Shown: positions 1 to 12,147, numbered from the stretch's first letter. The stretch: 64,000 bases of DNA from Hericium rajendrae (GCA_033439255.1 CM065878.1:4216001-4280000); one strand, 5' to 3'. Translations and numbers: made by a program. Notes: generated by a model not told the origin, from the letters alone.

Positions 1-434
1 ATATATAAGTTTTTAATCTCTAACTAATAGATATATCAAAATCTTTGATATCTGAAATTTTTGAAAATCTGAGAGTGTCTGATTTCAAATCTGGAGGTCA
101 AATATCAGTCAGATGGATCAGACAGTGTCAGACACCATCAGATGCTCTCAGACAGTTGCAGATAATTTTCAGATATTTGACCTCCAGATTTGAAAAAATT
201 ATCAGATCAGACACTCTCAGATTTAGAAAATTTCAGATATCAGAGATTTTGTTATATCTATTAGTTAGAGATTACAAACTTATCTATCTGACAATAAATG
301 TCTTGACTTAAATGTAAAAGTTTGATCAGATATTTGCCTGTAAAGATTGCTTTCAGGTGGATCAGGTCAATCAGAAGCTGTCAGTAGGGTTAGAAATTGT
401 CAGGTCAATCAGAAAGTTGTCAACCTTCCTGATG
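1..434. mobile_element. Foldback MITE, family A copy 1 (cut by window edge)
   Basis: This is the right-hand part of a foldback MITE that continues past the left edge of the window. It ends in CCTGATG and is followed by TA. The same sequence recurs at 32138-32680, 44299-44879 and 61744-62324, where both ends are visible as CATCAGGAAGG and its complement. The interior is rich in TCAGA/TCTGA words and pairs with itself over almost its full length. It carries no believable gene. It sits beside the remnant of a BED-finger gene, probably inside that gene. Confidence 0.85.
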
Positions 435-3400
435 TAGAGCATACAAAACATATGTTGAAGAATGGGGTCATTGATGATATAGAACAGCCTGTGACTGCCA
501 GTGCACCACAGGCTAGCCAACATGTGGAACTCTTCCTTAGTATATGAAACCCCATGAGCAAATGTTGTAATCTGCTGCTGCTCATCAGGGACTTTGCCAT
601 CACAGCTCCTGATGTGGTGCAAAAGATTGCTTGTGCTATCATTACTTGGTGAAAGAGGGCCAATGCTGTGCATGGCAAAACGATTCCTTTTTTTTTATCA
701 TCAATGAAGGTATATAAATTACCGTCATGTATGGCCATGTACAGGTACACTGACATCTTGCATGCAGGCCTGTACCTCATGCCTTATACTTGGCATGTAG
801 CATTGTGCTAGGGTCAGTGCCTCATGCATGCCTGCTACACCTCATACTAGCCTACTAGTATGCCTCATGTTCACTGGTCACACCCTATGCTGGTCTACCA
901 CATCTCGATGTACCTTGTGGATGGGCCAGTGACAGCTCAGAGATAGCTACAGCTGAATGTGAGCATGTCAGCTAGCATAACCATATACATGCATTGTATG
1001 TTGCTATGTACAGGTGTATCACCTGCCTGTACCTTGTGCCTCATGCCTCATACACAGACATACTGAGCCATGCATAGGCTTAGTGCCTTATGCATGCTCA
1101 CCATGCTACACTACATCTTGCATACAAGCCACCATCCCATAGATGCTTACTGTACTTCATGTACAGGCCCACAGCATCTTGGCACTCTGCACATGCTTGC
1201 AGCACCCTGTGCATGGCCACCACACCCTGTTGATCTCCTGTACAAGCTACTAGCAGCCTTACATATGGGCCTGTATGCCTTATGCTCACCCTCTATGCCT
1301 CATGCATGGCTCTCAATATCTCACACATCCTCACTGCACATTGCATCTTATATATAGGCCCACTACAGCTTAACATTGGTGAGCATGGCCACTGGACCTC
1401 CTGCACAGCTATGACACTTATCATGCCTTGTGCATGAACCTAGTGCCTTATGCACATATGTACTTTTGTTGTGCCTTACCAGTGCACACATGCTTGCACA
1501 TAGCTCTACCTGTACATGATGTGTACCATTGTGCATGTGTGCACTGTTTGAACTTGTAATATACTTGATTGTACTAGTAGCTGTATGAAATATAATTGAT
1601 TTTGGCTTTATATCTCTTGTACCTGATTGATCTGAGACAGTACTAATAGCAGAGATCATAGTAGGGACCATATAGATCAGAGCAAGTCTTTGAATTTATA
1701 TGATTTGTACAACAACTACAGCTATCCTTCAGAAACATGTAGCACTATATAGTGTCCAACTACTGTTATGATAGCTATGATAGGCCTTATAGTCTTACAT
1801 AGTTGAGAACTGTGGTGGCATAAATAGTGATAGACCTTATAGTGCTATGATAAAACATATAGATCAATACTGGGCTATATGAAATTTCAATTTTTCAGAT
1901 GATACACACTACACCAACTCATATATGCACTCTTGGCTCACATTTTTTGACCTATGCATACTTTTGTTGATTAGCTTACACATGTATCAACCTATGAGCA
2001 TCACAACAAACTTACGTATGCTTCTACTACCTCATACGTTTCCTGTTAGCCTGTGCACCTTCTATTAATTTGTATACATTGCTGCTAGTACCAAAGGCAG
2101 AATTTAATTTCTATATTTGGATTTTTTTTTTCTGACTTTTACAAAAAATAACATAAATCATACCAGTTTTTTTTAATAGAGCTTATATCTCTTCAATGTA
2201 TAATCTAGTCAGTATTTTTCTATTTTACATGCATAAAATACTATAAAAATTGAATTCTTACCTTCAAACCATATTTTGTATACTGGCAGAAATTAGTGAC
2301 CAAATATGGCAACTACTTTCTGGTAAAATTGCCTGTCGATTAGCATGAAGGTTTAGAGTAACAAAAAACATATACAAATGTCTAAGAGCATCAATTGTGC
2401 AAACATCACTTTAAGTATATTAGGGTTCAACACAAGTGCACTCGTGAGTGACCTAGATCTGAACTCGCAAGTATTCTATCTGTCCAAGGTGCTGACCTGG
2501 ATCCATGCAGATTTGCACCACTGGGTGATCTGGAGCTGCAGGTCAGGTATCTGTGACATCACAGGTCACTTGCAAGTCAGTTGGTCTTAAAGTTGTGTCT
2601 CACTTTTATGATGCCCTCCTCTTTGTTTCTTCATCTTAATCCTCCCCTTTTCACCCTATCTCCTCAATTCAATGGCAGGATGGGTGTTATGGAGATTTGA
2701 GAGGCTTCTAGGTGAGTCCAAAAGCCTTTTATTTCATTGTACTGTACTAATCTCAGGAGTCTCACTCGATAACAGGCAAGGCTCTCATTTTTCACTGTTC
2801 TTCGACAGGTTTCATGATGTTTGATGGGTTTCATGACATCCCACCATTTTTTGACATCATCCACCATATTTCGTGTACCATCTGTGCTTCTCCCATCATC
2901 CTCATCAACAGGTCAACCAGCCAACCAGCCCTCACCCATCTTCGACAACCAGCACTCATGTGCACCAGAGATTTAATTCTCACTCACAACAGTAAGAGCA
3001 TGCACAGTGCCAGTCTAGCGCTGCAACTGCAAGGCCCACAATGCCTGTCAGATCTTGTTGCTACAGCATTGTTGCTACAACAGCAAGGCTTGACATCTTT
3101 TTGCTGATCATCCGAGCAGTGCCTAGCATGCCTCAACAATGTGCAGTTGTCTACAAACAGCTTTGCATATCCTTGCATGTCTGAGACAGTGTGCATCTAC
3201 CAATACATGCCCTGCCAGCATACACATTTTTGACTGCATGCCCCCACCATCCCATAGTCCATTGCTCAAACTACATGTGTGCATTCATGTCCATGGACAT
3301 CACACATACCACTATGCATGCTGTCATATCATTCGTCTGACAGAAGCCCAATGTGAGGCAAGTTTTATATGCCATCAGTGCTATTCAACAATCAAAATGC

Positions 3401-3558
3401 ACCCTCCCCGGTCTCATTTCCAATTTCTATCCAAGTTGGTGATGTCATTTGTGTGTGCATGCCCACAGCTATGCCAGTACATCAGCACCCACATATGCTC
3501 CCCTTGCACATGTACCAGCCCATGTGCACACACATACTTAAAGCTGCCCCACCGACAT

Positions 3559-3752
3559 CATCAGGAAACTTCTCACTTTCCTGGCTTTACTGTTGTAGGT
3601 CTGATGTTACTGTTTTGGACCTGATATTACTGTTTTCAGACATCTGGATCTGACTTGTGTCTGAAAACAGTCTGAAAACAGTAACATCAGGCCTCAAACA
3701 GTGACATCAGACCTACAACAGTAAAGCCAGGAAAGTGAAGAGTTTCCTGATG
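3559..3752. mobile_element. Foldback MITE, family D copy 1, inside Helentron copy 1
   Basis: A 194-bp near-perfect inverted repeat that begins CATCAGGAAAC and ends GTTTCCTGATG. It is flanked by AT on both sides, a 2-bp target duplication. The termini share CATCAGGAA with families A, B and C, but the interior (TTTCCTGG, TTACTGTTGTAGG words) differs. The second Helentron copy carries the same insertion at 38792-38980, so the MITE entered before the two Helentron copies separated. Confidence 0.8.
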
Positions 3753-4505
3753 ATGCACATGCCCATGTCGATGCTACAAGTATGTCGCATGCAGCCTTTT
3801 GAATCCATGCCTTGCTTGTAGACTTTATACACTTCATGGGTATGACAAGATATAGTGATAATGGGCATATGTGATTGGAGCTGTAAGTCAGTGTTGGCAG
3901 ATAACATATAGTATGTAGTTAGTTAGGGATCATGACATATAGATTTGAACTTTGCAATATAATATGTTAACCAAAATAAAGTTTGGATAGCAGGTTACCC
4001 ACAGGTCACTCACAGGTCAATGGGTTTGAGCACAACCTTGATCTGGATTTGTACAGGTCTCAGCCACCAGGTGATCTGGATCTACAAGTTAGATACCTGC
4101 AGGCCAATTTTGTGGGTATACCCGTGTTGACCTACAGGTGACTCTGACTCGTGTCAAACCCTAAAGCATATAAAAAAACACTGTTTAATCTAATCTAATC
4201 ATGAGTAGTTCAGCTCCTACCTCTAATAACTCTATATTTTCTGCTATGTTATATATCTTAGTACCTTATTATATATATAATCTGGTATGTAATACAGTAC
4301 ACACTTGTCATATCTTATTATACTCAGCTCGATATATGATATACACTATTATATATGCTTATATTATAAATACTTGTAATATCTACAATTATAATAGTAA
4401 TCTAGTTGTATGTCTAATCAAACAAGATTCAAGATTGAATATATGATCAATGTCAAACATTGTATTGTTGAACAAAGCTAATGGCCAATCACGTGATCAA
4501 TAGCA

Positions 4506-4529
4506 GACCTTGTTCGGCCGCACAAGGTC
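4506..4529. repeat. 24-bp near-palindrome GACCTTGTTCGG..., first of two in the Helentron
   Basis: GACCTTGTTCGG is followed by CCGCACAAGGTC, a 24-bp inverted repeat with one mismatched pair. It recurs at 5258-5281 in the same element and at 39734-39757 and 40486-40509 in the second copy. A perfect version occurs outside Helentrons at 54538-54561. It is followed by TGGTGGCTG here and by a TCACATGACC word at 5288-5297. Function unknown. Confidence 0.7.
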
Positions 4530-5257
4530 TGGTGGCTGTGCTTAGCTTATGTCAGCAGTAGTTGATGTTGCGCTCTCTGCTCTCTCTTCTTTTCTTCAGA
4601 TAGCTTTGAAGTCAGTGTGACACTACCAGTAGTGCACACTAACTACAAGGCTTGGACACGCCCAGTCCCCATCTGCAGCGAGTTGCGGCTGAGGTGTCCA
4701 ATGATGGTGTGAGGCCATCACCAACTTTCTGCTGATGATGTGGCATAGAGATCAGGCCATAGAGCTCTCAATACCACATCAATCAGAATGAGTTAAAGCT
4801 TGTTAGAATCAGATTTACAATAGCTCTAGAATAGTGCCACAAACAACAAAATAGCATGACAAAATGCTGACGTATTGGACTATATGTCTATGATGATGTG
4901 GCAAACTGTTTGCTTTATAGCTCCGCTGATACTGCATCAATCATGATGTATGAGGGCTTGTTGAACTCAGATTTACAATAGCTTTCTAACAATACAGTGT
5001 ACAACATCATAGCACCATTGGTTGTTGAGATAGGAGACAATACTGTTTTGCTAATATAGCATATAAATTGAAGAATATCTCTGCTTACAGTGATCCGATT
5101 TTCGTATTCTAAATTGGGTTAGAAAGATGTAATCCAAGGTATATAAACACAATTTACCGTTTGTCGATTGATTGCTTTGTTGCAGAGCTATAAAGCAATC
5201 ACTGTATACAGTGTATTGGCTCTCTAACCGACTTATGCTTATGTAAGCAGGCGCTAA

Positions 5258-5281
5258 GACCTTGTTCGGCCGCACAAGGTC
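5258..5281. repeat. 24-bp near-palindrome GACCTTGTTCGG..., second in the Helentron
   Basis: Same 24-bp near-palindrome as at 4506-4529, here followed by TTGTAAGATCACATGACC. Present at the matching position in the other Helentron copy (40486-40509). Confidence 0.7.
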
Positions 5282-6000
5282 TTGTAAGATCACATGACCG
5301 AGTCTCAGGACCCACTGCTACCGATAAATTGCATTTGTTGCTCATTTTATCAATAAACAGTATGTACATTTGTTTGCTGTGTATCATTTTAGTGGCTGTA
5401 TCTTTCTATAAGCAGTAAATTGTGTTAGAGACCAGCTTTCTGGTATATTTGGATGCATTTGAGAACAAGTGAATCGGTTGAGTACTGATTAAGTTAGCTG
5501 AAGTTCAAGCATTCTAGGGGGAAAATGCAGAAACAATTCGCATTCTGCGAGTTTTGCACCGATCCTAACGCCTAAGGTACTATCAGAAAGCTATCAATAA
5601 GTAGATTCTGATGCATTTTAGAACGAGTAAATTGGTTGAGAATTGGCCTAGTTAGCTAGGGTTCAAGCATTTTAGAAGAGGAAAAAAAGAAACACTTTGC
5701 ATTCTGCAAGTTCTTAACCGATTTGGATGCATGAAGTATGGTAGCAAAGCTATAAGTGAGTAGATTTAGACGCATTTGAGAACGAGTAAATCGGTGAAGA
5801 ATGGACTGAGTTAGCTCAAGTTCAAGTGTCATAGAGGGAAAATGTAGAAATTCATTGCATTCTATGAGTTCTGCACAGATCAGGATGCAAAAAATACTGT
5901 CAGAAAGCAATAAATGAGCAGATCCAGATGCATTTGAGAACAGGTGAATTGGTCAAGAACTGATCAAGTTACATTAAATCAACAAAGTTTGGCTAGAGCT

Positions 6001-6075
6001 GGAGTTGAACCTGCAAACTCGTTAGATTGAAGATATGTGATTATATAAGCCAACTGCCTAATGGGCATAGTCATC
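6001..6075 (-). other. tRNA-like (Pol III promoter-like) segment near the Helentron 5' end
   Basis: On the minus strand this holds CAGTTGGCTTATATAA, which resembles a tRNA D-arm/A box, and about 35 nt later GGTTCAACTCC, which matches the B-box consensus with one change. The same segment is kept near the 5' end of the other non-coding Helentrons: minus strand about 41216-41290 and 28736-28810, plus strand about 26985-27060. A clean cloverleaf cannot be drawn; the anticodon and T stems pair poorly. It may be a decayed tRNA or SINE head captured by the family. Confidence 0.35.
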
Positions 6076-6550
6076 GTTTTGGTGTCGTTTTCACTATGAA
6101 AAGGCGGTATAGAGTAAACGATTCTAAGGAATCGTAACTACGTTCACATATGAGAACAGCACTTGGGCATCTGGAATCATGATTAGTACAGTCAGAACTC
6201 AGAGCTAATCATGTACGATGAACTTTTTGCAGATAAACTTATATTTCACTGCTCCTTTTTTGACGATGATCAAAGGCAAAAGCTGGAAATGCTTGTATAC
6301 AGCAGACTTCCACCACTTCTGCTGCAATTCTGTGAATACAAAGTAATCAGCTAACTTTTGAAATCATAGGTGTCATGACCTTTACTCACCGAGTACTTCT
6401 TCATTGCTTCTCTCTGATGTCTGATACTGGGCGTTGAAGGTTGTCTTTGCGATCTTTGTCGGCGGCTCGGGGGTCGTTGACGTGGAAGATGGCTGGCTCA
6501 ATTCACAAGTGCTCTGACCTGGAGATGCAGAGCGAGCATGCTTTCACACC

Positions 6551-6929
6551 ATTGGAATGGAGGGAGCAATGATGGGGTACAGATGAGGGCAGAGACATCT
6601 GAGAAAATGAAAATTTATATAGCAGCAAGTGTCATTATGGGTCCTATGGGTAAGCTATAGAGGCTATGTGGCTAAGCTATCCAGCTATGGAGGGCTATGA
6701 GAGCTATGATAGTCCCCATAGCATGCAGTGTCAAAGACATAGGGTGACATAGCCTTCATAGCCAGGAGTGTCACATACATAGGACTATCATACTTACTTA
6801 GGGAATCTACATGTACTATAGCTACTATAACCACTATCATAAGTCAAGTAGGCACACAAGATAATGAATCAAAATTGTACTATATTCAAGGCTAAACTAT
6901 GACAAAGTGACTACGAAATCTAGGAGACT
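6551..6929. other. Intergenic, AGCTAT-rich simple sequence
   Basis: No gene is seen. From about 6640 to 6840 the sequence is built from loosely repeated words such as AGCTATG, CTATGAG and CATAG, without a clean tandem unit. It separates the BED-finger gene remnant from a GC-rich block. Confidence 0.5.
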
Positions 6930-8395
6930 AGTAAAGAAAGGTCCCAGGTGAACCTTGCACCCTTGCGCACCTTGCGTGTCGCCGGTTACTGCATGCGCAC
7001 GGTCACGCATGGCTAAACGCAAGTTGGCGGGTCGTGCGTAACCGTGTGCAAGGCGGGGCGGCCATGTGTGGGTGGAGCATCGGCACACAGGTCATGCGCG
7101 GAACGGGGCGGGGTGCGGGGGTCGTGCATGGCCCGCACGCGAGCTGGGCGGCCGTGCGCGGACTCTTATGGACCTGGTGGTCGCGAGCTTACGTGCGGGG
7201 GCTGGCATGGACGTGCCCGCACCCTCGGTCCTCCCGCACGCCGTTGCAGGGGCAAGCGTGTGTTCATGGGGCCAGTGCGGTCATATACTCCCATGCGCGT
7301 GCTGAAGGCCATTTGCGGTGTGCGTGTGCAGCTAAGACTCGCGCAGACTTGCGACCGTGCGCTGACGAGGCCATTCACGCACGCATGGCCAGTGTCATGT
7401 CCGCAAGCGCATTGCCAACGACGCGGGACATGCTAGCGTATCTAGCTCATGTGGAGGGTCGCGCGCGGGCCTATTGAGGGTGTGCGGGGTTGTCATGGAC
7501 GTGCCAGTGGCACAGTGGGTGCGGCAGGACCTAGAGTCGCTCCTCGTTGCCACAGCAACGAGGTGCGGCGATGGCGACGGCGGCGCGGGTGTCGGGGAGA
7601 TGGCCACGGTGGGCTCGGGATGTGTGCGTGGGATATCGGGGCCTCACGCGGGCTTGCATACCATGCGTCGCCATGCGTAATCTCGCGTGGGAGTGCGTGC
7701 ACGTGCTGGCTAGGCTGTTCGCGGGTGCCACGTGTCGTGGCTGCGAGCTGGTTATCGATGGCGGGGACAAGCTGGTACATGCAAACGTTGAGGTGTTGGC
7801 CCGCACATCCTGTTGAGGGCATGCGCGGGTTGGGCTGCGAGGGTGCGGGAGGCCGGGCGAACGACGTCGCGCCCCATTGCCACGGCAACGAGGCACGACG
7901 ACGAGACGCGAACACCGTCTTTGGCGTCGGCGGATGGGGCAATGTGAAGCTGTGGACGTGGGCGTGGGCATGGGCATGGGGTGGCGACAGGTGAGCTGTC
8001 GACCTCACACGCATGGGGCCAGGTCCGCGCACAGTTGTTGGTGACATGCAGCGGGTCGGGGCTGCCTGCGACGTGTTTGAGAGGAGGGAGTGCTGGCGAC
8101 GTGGTGAAAAGACGATGCCGGAGGGGACGTCGGGGATGGGGTCGGGGATGGGGTGCGTCGCGGGCGTCGAAGGACAAGAGTATCGCTCGAGAACGAGCGA
8201 TACTCTCTTTATCAGTACGAACAATACCAGTAGAAAGTCGTATTTTACTTACCTATACCCCTCTGCACCCTATCGAGACCCTCCCATGTTCGATCCGAGG
8301 AGTGAGCGAGAGGAGGAATGGCGGAGAAACGAGGAGGGAGGAGGGTGGTGGTAAAGATGGTATGAGAGTCGAAATTTGAGGTGCTTCAGCCACCG
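6930..8395. other. GC-rich low-complexity block without a convincing gene
   Basis: Base composition changes sharply at about 6930 to very GC-rich sequence with many GCGCG, CGTGCG and GGGCAT words, and returns to AT-rich sequence near 8395. Long open frames exist on both strands, the longest 7493-8224 minus. Their products are Pro/Arg/His- or Ala/Gly-rich with no domain, as expected where high GC removes stop codons. The block resembles the GC-rich filling of the TIR element at 49424-53244; both contain a CGGTGGCTGAAG word (here as its complement near 8383). No terminal repeats or target duplication could be found here. Confidence 0.5.
8177..8206. repeat. Perfect 13-bp-stem hairpin at the edge of the GC-rich block
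   Basis: AGAGTATCGCTCG, a 4-nt loop, then its exact complement CGAGCGATACTCT. No T-run follows, so it does not look like a terminator. It may be a foldback tip. Confidence 0.6.
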
Positions 8396-8599
8396 AACGC
8401 GTGCGAGTTCAAACATTTCGAGGCTTAGTAAATCAAATAAATTCTGTTTAATCCTGAAAAAAAGACCACAGCCAGCTTTTCTTTATTAAACCGGATCATA
8501 TGAGGTGGCTATCTAGCAAAGCTACTACAAGCTACAGGGAAACGAAGTGAACTTACGAAAATCTGGCACTTAGCCTCTGACGCGAGTGCTCGGCAGTGC

Positions 8600-8929
8600 C
8601 CGGCCCGGTCTCGGCAGCCACATTTGGTGCTCCGCTGGCCACGTCTATATAAGGCATGCACGCAACGCGCTTTCTCTCTCTCTTCCCTACCACTATCATC
8701 CCTCGTCTTTCATCTCTCTCCTCTCCTGCTTCAACTCTCTGATGTTTGGTAAGTTGTTATGTTGTTGCTATATTGTTTCATTGTTCATACTCTAATATTC
8801 TTTGTAGACTTTGACATTTTCGCTTTTATTATCTTAAGTTAGTAAGTCTTATATTTTTCTATATCTGTATCTTTCACACTAATAATTTGTTGACTTTGGC
8901 CTCTAGATTATTTTCGCTTTTTCTTATCT
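8600..8929 (+). promoter_or_regulatory. Promoter and 5' end of a gene cut off by the Helitron
   Basis: A TATATAAGG box near 8645 is followed by CT-rich leader (TTTCTCTCTCTCTT and CTCTCCTCTCCTGC), the usual look of a fungal core promoter. An ATG at 8741 (ATGTTTG) is followed at once by GTAAGTTG, a good 5' splice site, so the first exon may be tiny. The Helitron 3' end begins at 8930 and no downstream exon could be matched on the far side, so the gene is unidentified. Confidence 0.35.
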
Positions 8930-8997
8930 ACTTGGTGGAAGAGGGCCGATGCTTCGCACAGCAAGACGATTCCTTTTTCATTGTTAGCTAGTATATT

Positions 8998-11900
8998 TTA
9001 TGAAGGTGTATAAATAAGTAAACTTGCTTCCTTCTCTTTTGCATAATGCAAATTGCCAAAACCTGATAGTATACCTTCAAACTCACATTGTCTGCCAGTT
9101 GTTGCTCCATCATAGTACCAGATTCTTTTTCCTTTATCAATAATTCTTGCAGTAAAATGAACATCTCCAAAATACACTATAGCTACAAGTTTAAATGTTG
9201 TCTTTTCATTGTCTGTGTGATGTTTCATAGTAAATGTGTGATTTATTTTAATGTTGTGATAGTCAAGTTCTACTGCTATCAATGGTGGACTGTTATTGGT
9301 AAAAATAGTAGTGGTATGAAGTGCACTATTGCACTGAGGGCATTTTTTCATACTAATTCCATTCATAATTTTTCCTAATTCACTAGCAGTATTTGAGTCT
9401 GCAGACAAGCTAGGAATATGCCATACAAGATTATGAACATTTTCAGTCACAGAATACTCACAAGATGTACAATTGTCTTCTACATATCCTACATCTGTTT
9501 GACATCCAAGCATAATAGAGGCCAACTCTCTAATGTCAGTTCCCACTCCTTGCTGATTTGGAAATTTGTTACAATCAAAATATGTTAGTAGAGCTCTAAC
9601 GTCTTTTCTTATTAACTCCAAGTCAGGATCTGCTGAATCAATCCAGCCATTATTTAATACCATACAGTAATTGTTCAAATTTGCTAAGTGATCTTCCCAA
9701 AGATCTCTTTTTGTTCTAAAAATATGATAAAGGATGGTAAATAATGTATCATATGCACAGCTCCAAGTTCGACCACACCATTTCAATCCAATGGAAGAAG
9801 AAAATTTCACCTTTGAAGCTTCATTTGTTTTGTGTTTTTTCACCTTTCTCTTATCAGCACCTTTTTTACTAATCTCATTTAATGCTTGTGTTCCACTTGC
9901 AGTTTCAAAGCTTTTTGGATTGTCTTCAAATGTTGCTAGCTTTCTTTTTTTTGAGTTATAGAGCTTATCTACAATCTTTGTATTTCCTTTTCTGTGCTTG
10001 ACTAAAATGGTCCATTCTGCATCTTCTGTGTTCTTTTTAGTCTCAAAAGGATCTAATTTTGTCCATTTAAGTGGAGCAGGTACATTTGATGGCACATAGT
10101 CAGTTCCTTTCCAAAGCTGATACTGCTGGATGCGGGCTGTTCTAGTAGGAGCATCAATAATTGTAGATAGTTTTTTGTAATATTGAAGACGAGTTATTTC
10201 ATCTAGAAGCTCAAGCTCTCTGAATTCTGATCTTAAATATCCAGGAAGTCTTCCTTTAATTTTGTCAGTATTAAATTGCTGAAGAATAGCTGTTCCAGCA
10301 ATACTTGAACTTCTAGACAAAGCAGTGTACACTCCTCTTTGATCTCTACAGTTTTGAATATCAACCACATTGAATATTCTTGTTCTTCCCTGAGAAGCAT
10401 AGTCTGTCATTGAAAAGTTAGGTAGAATAGGGATCTGTGATCTACTAATCCATATTTCTTTGTCATTTGGCATAAAGCATTTTATTTTGTCTTCTACTCT
10501 AGAAATAGGAACCACATTCAGAGGCAGTCCTGTCAGTTGCACTAGCTTAGGTGCACAAGTCAATCTTACAAAGACTACATCTAACACAAGCTTGTCATCA
10601 ATGCCAGTGTGGCACTTCCATCCTACCACCACACCTTCAGCTCCATTGGTAACACACATCTCAGTTGCCTCATTGTGTTTAAGCATGACAGGCATACCTA
10701 TACATAGAGACAGCTTTCCTGCATAATGTTTAGTCATAGAAGGAATCAACTCCCATAGTTTTCTTTGCAAGTTAATGTGAATTTGATTGTTTGCTCTTAT
10801 AGGATCATTGTACAAGTTTTTCTTTTTTTGACTTGATAAAGATTCATCAACTTTGTGCCATCTATCTATAGAGTAAAAGTGTACAAGCTTCTGGCCTGAC
10901 TCTCTCCCACATCGATTTGTTCCTATCAAATTAATTTCATCTCTTTGAATGTTGAATGATGTAATAATAGATACATTTCTAAACTGAGGATCTGCAATAT
11001 TAGGTCTTTTAACTCCAGGACCAGTAATTCTAGATCTAAGAAGGTTGATATCATCCTCTGTACAATATTTATATCTCATATTTTCTAAAGCTGTTCTAAA
11101 CCTAGCATCATCAGGTGTCTGAGTCTTCTGACGCATATTTTCTCTCAGAATTACTACAGTCACAAACTGATGCCACAATGCTTTTCCTAAACAAGCCTTT
11201 TGTTTTGAATGAGAATGAGTGGTGTGAATTATAGTATCTACATCTTGGCTGTACAAGGCACTATTAGCAGGAGGAGGCAGTTGAGCAAAGTCACCAGCAA
11301 GAATGATGTTTACACCTCCAAAAGGCTGATCTTCTACTTTAAGTGCACTGCTCATTTGGGCACTTATATTGTACAAACTATTGCAATCTACCATAGACAC
11401 CTCATCTAGTAGAAAGATGTACTGAACATGTTGAAGCCTGGTACGGATGTCAGCTAGAGTAGATACACCTTTGCCTCCTTCTGGTTGAAATTTATTGATA
11501 GCCAACATAGAATGGTATGTTGATCCTCCTATCAAAGCTGCTGCAGCTCCTGTGGGTGCCATGATTAAAAATTTGTAAGACTCTTGTCTCTGCTCAAAAA
11601 ACTTGGTCATAGCTTTGATGACTTGTGACTTGCCAGTGCCAGCCATACCACCTAAATACATTTTAAGCTGCTCAGACTGAGGAGTTACAGCATGATTTGC
11701 AATAATCTTGAATGCTCTTGATTGCTCAACATTTAGTGTGAATGTCTTAGCTATTTTATCGATGTTTAATCTATCCTGTGGATTTTTTGGACGATAATTG
11801 TAATCTAAATATGCTTTGCTCACCAACTTGACTTCATCTACATTATAAGGATCTCCATATGAAGTATCATTATTCTTTTCTGCATTGCTAGCTTCAAGAT

Positions 11901-12147
11901 CTCTTTTGGCCAAGATAATATCTTTTTCTTGTGCTAGAGTTGCTTTCCATTCCTTTTGAGACTTGGATAACATGACATTCTCATCAACAGCATTTTCTGT
12001 CTGTTCTATTTTGCTTGGATTTAACTATCCAGTACCTTGAATAAGCTTATGCATCTCATACATATCTGCCAGTCTTTTCTGTTGCTTTTTACCTATATCA
12101 TCCCATTCTTCTTGAAGCTTTTCTGTCAGACTATCTACACCCCAGTT
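8998..12147 (-). pseudogene. Helitron protein, C-terminal part: Pif1-type helicase plus USP-like protease domain
   Basis: The 991-residue frame from 11973 carries the SF1B/Pif1 helicase motifs in order: GMAGTGKS (Walker A, about residue 108), LLDEVSMVD (about 195), AGDFAQLPP (about 230), DYASQGRT (about 540) and YTALSRS (about 575). This is the strand-unwinding half of a RepHel protein. After a Lys-rich linker, residues about 738-985 look like a ubiquitin-specific-protease (C19)-type cysteine protease. CGRTWSCAYDTLF resembles a Cys box, CTSC and CPQC form a possible zinc finger, and HFTARI with WYYDG resembles a His box. The frame continues upstream to the gypsy insertion at 12147 but contains a TAG near 12023. 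The protease call is a motif reading, not a tested homology. Confidence 0.72.

Larger units (their letters stand above)
644..6136 (-). mobile_element. Non-autonomous Helentron (Helitron2-like), 5.5 kb, copy 1
   Basis: Read on the minus strand, the element starts TACGATTCCTTAGAATCG (a 5' terminal hairpin, 6136 leftwards) and ends in GGCCCTCTTTCACCAAG(T) at 644. A subterminal GGAATCGT near the 3' end (about 690) is the inverted copy of the 5' terminal ACGATTCC, the asymmetric inverted repeat described for Helentrons. No target duplication is present, and the flanks meet T to T, as known for this group. A near-identical copy lies at 35883-41353 (roughly 97-98% alike by eye). No protein above about 160 codons and no Rep or helicase is present, so it must move in trans. 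The ends match those of the protein-coding Helitron at 8930. Boundaries are good to within one base. Confidence 0.8.
435..6550 (-). pseudogene. BED zinc finger (hAT-transposase-like) gene remnant, split by a Helentron
   Basis: Coding sequence runs on the minus strand from about 6550 to 6137, then resumes at 643-435 on the other side of a 5.5-kb Helentron. The upstream part reads ELQQKWWKSAVYKHF and then a Lys-rich stretch ending FICKKF; the downstream part has STSNLLHHIRSC. Together these give the Cys...His-x-His/Cys spacing of a BED finger, the DNA-binding N-terminus of fungal hAT transposases and their domesticated relatives. An intron of about 60 bp at 6333-6395 and one near 6170-6225 (GTACATG to CCAG, branch CTAAT) fit. 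With the Helentron removed, the frame joins at NV-VNDS. No transposase core is seen: the gene is cut by the MITE at 434. The start is uncertain. The family call rests on the finger only. Confidence 0.42.

Noticed and set aside
45-311. An 88-codon frame repeated in the MITE A copies
   Set aside because: It is a by-product of the foldback sequence; no coding character, and the copies differ by frame-changing indels.
586-617. CATCAGGG...CTCCTGATG as a tiny member of the MITE family
   Set aside because: Only the outer bases match, it is 32 bp long, there is no 2-bp duplication, and it lies in the coding part of the BED-finger gene.
1070-4446. Several frames of 60-160 codons kept in both Helentron copies
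   Set aside because: Products are low-complexity (Cys/His/Thr-rich), overlap on both strands and are shared only because the two copies are nearly identical.
7034-8379. Several overlapping long open frames on both strands
   Set aside because: They lie in extremely GC-rich sequence, have Pro/Arg/Ala/Gly-rich products with no domain, and overlap one another on both strands; composition explains them.
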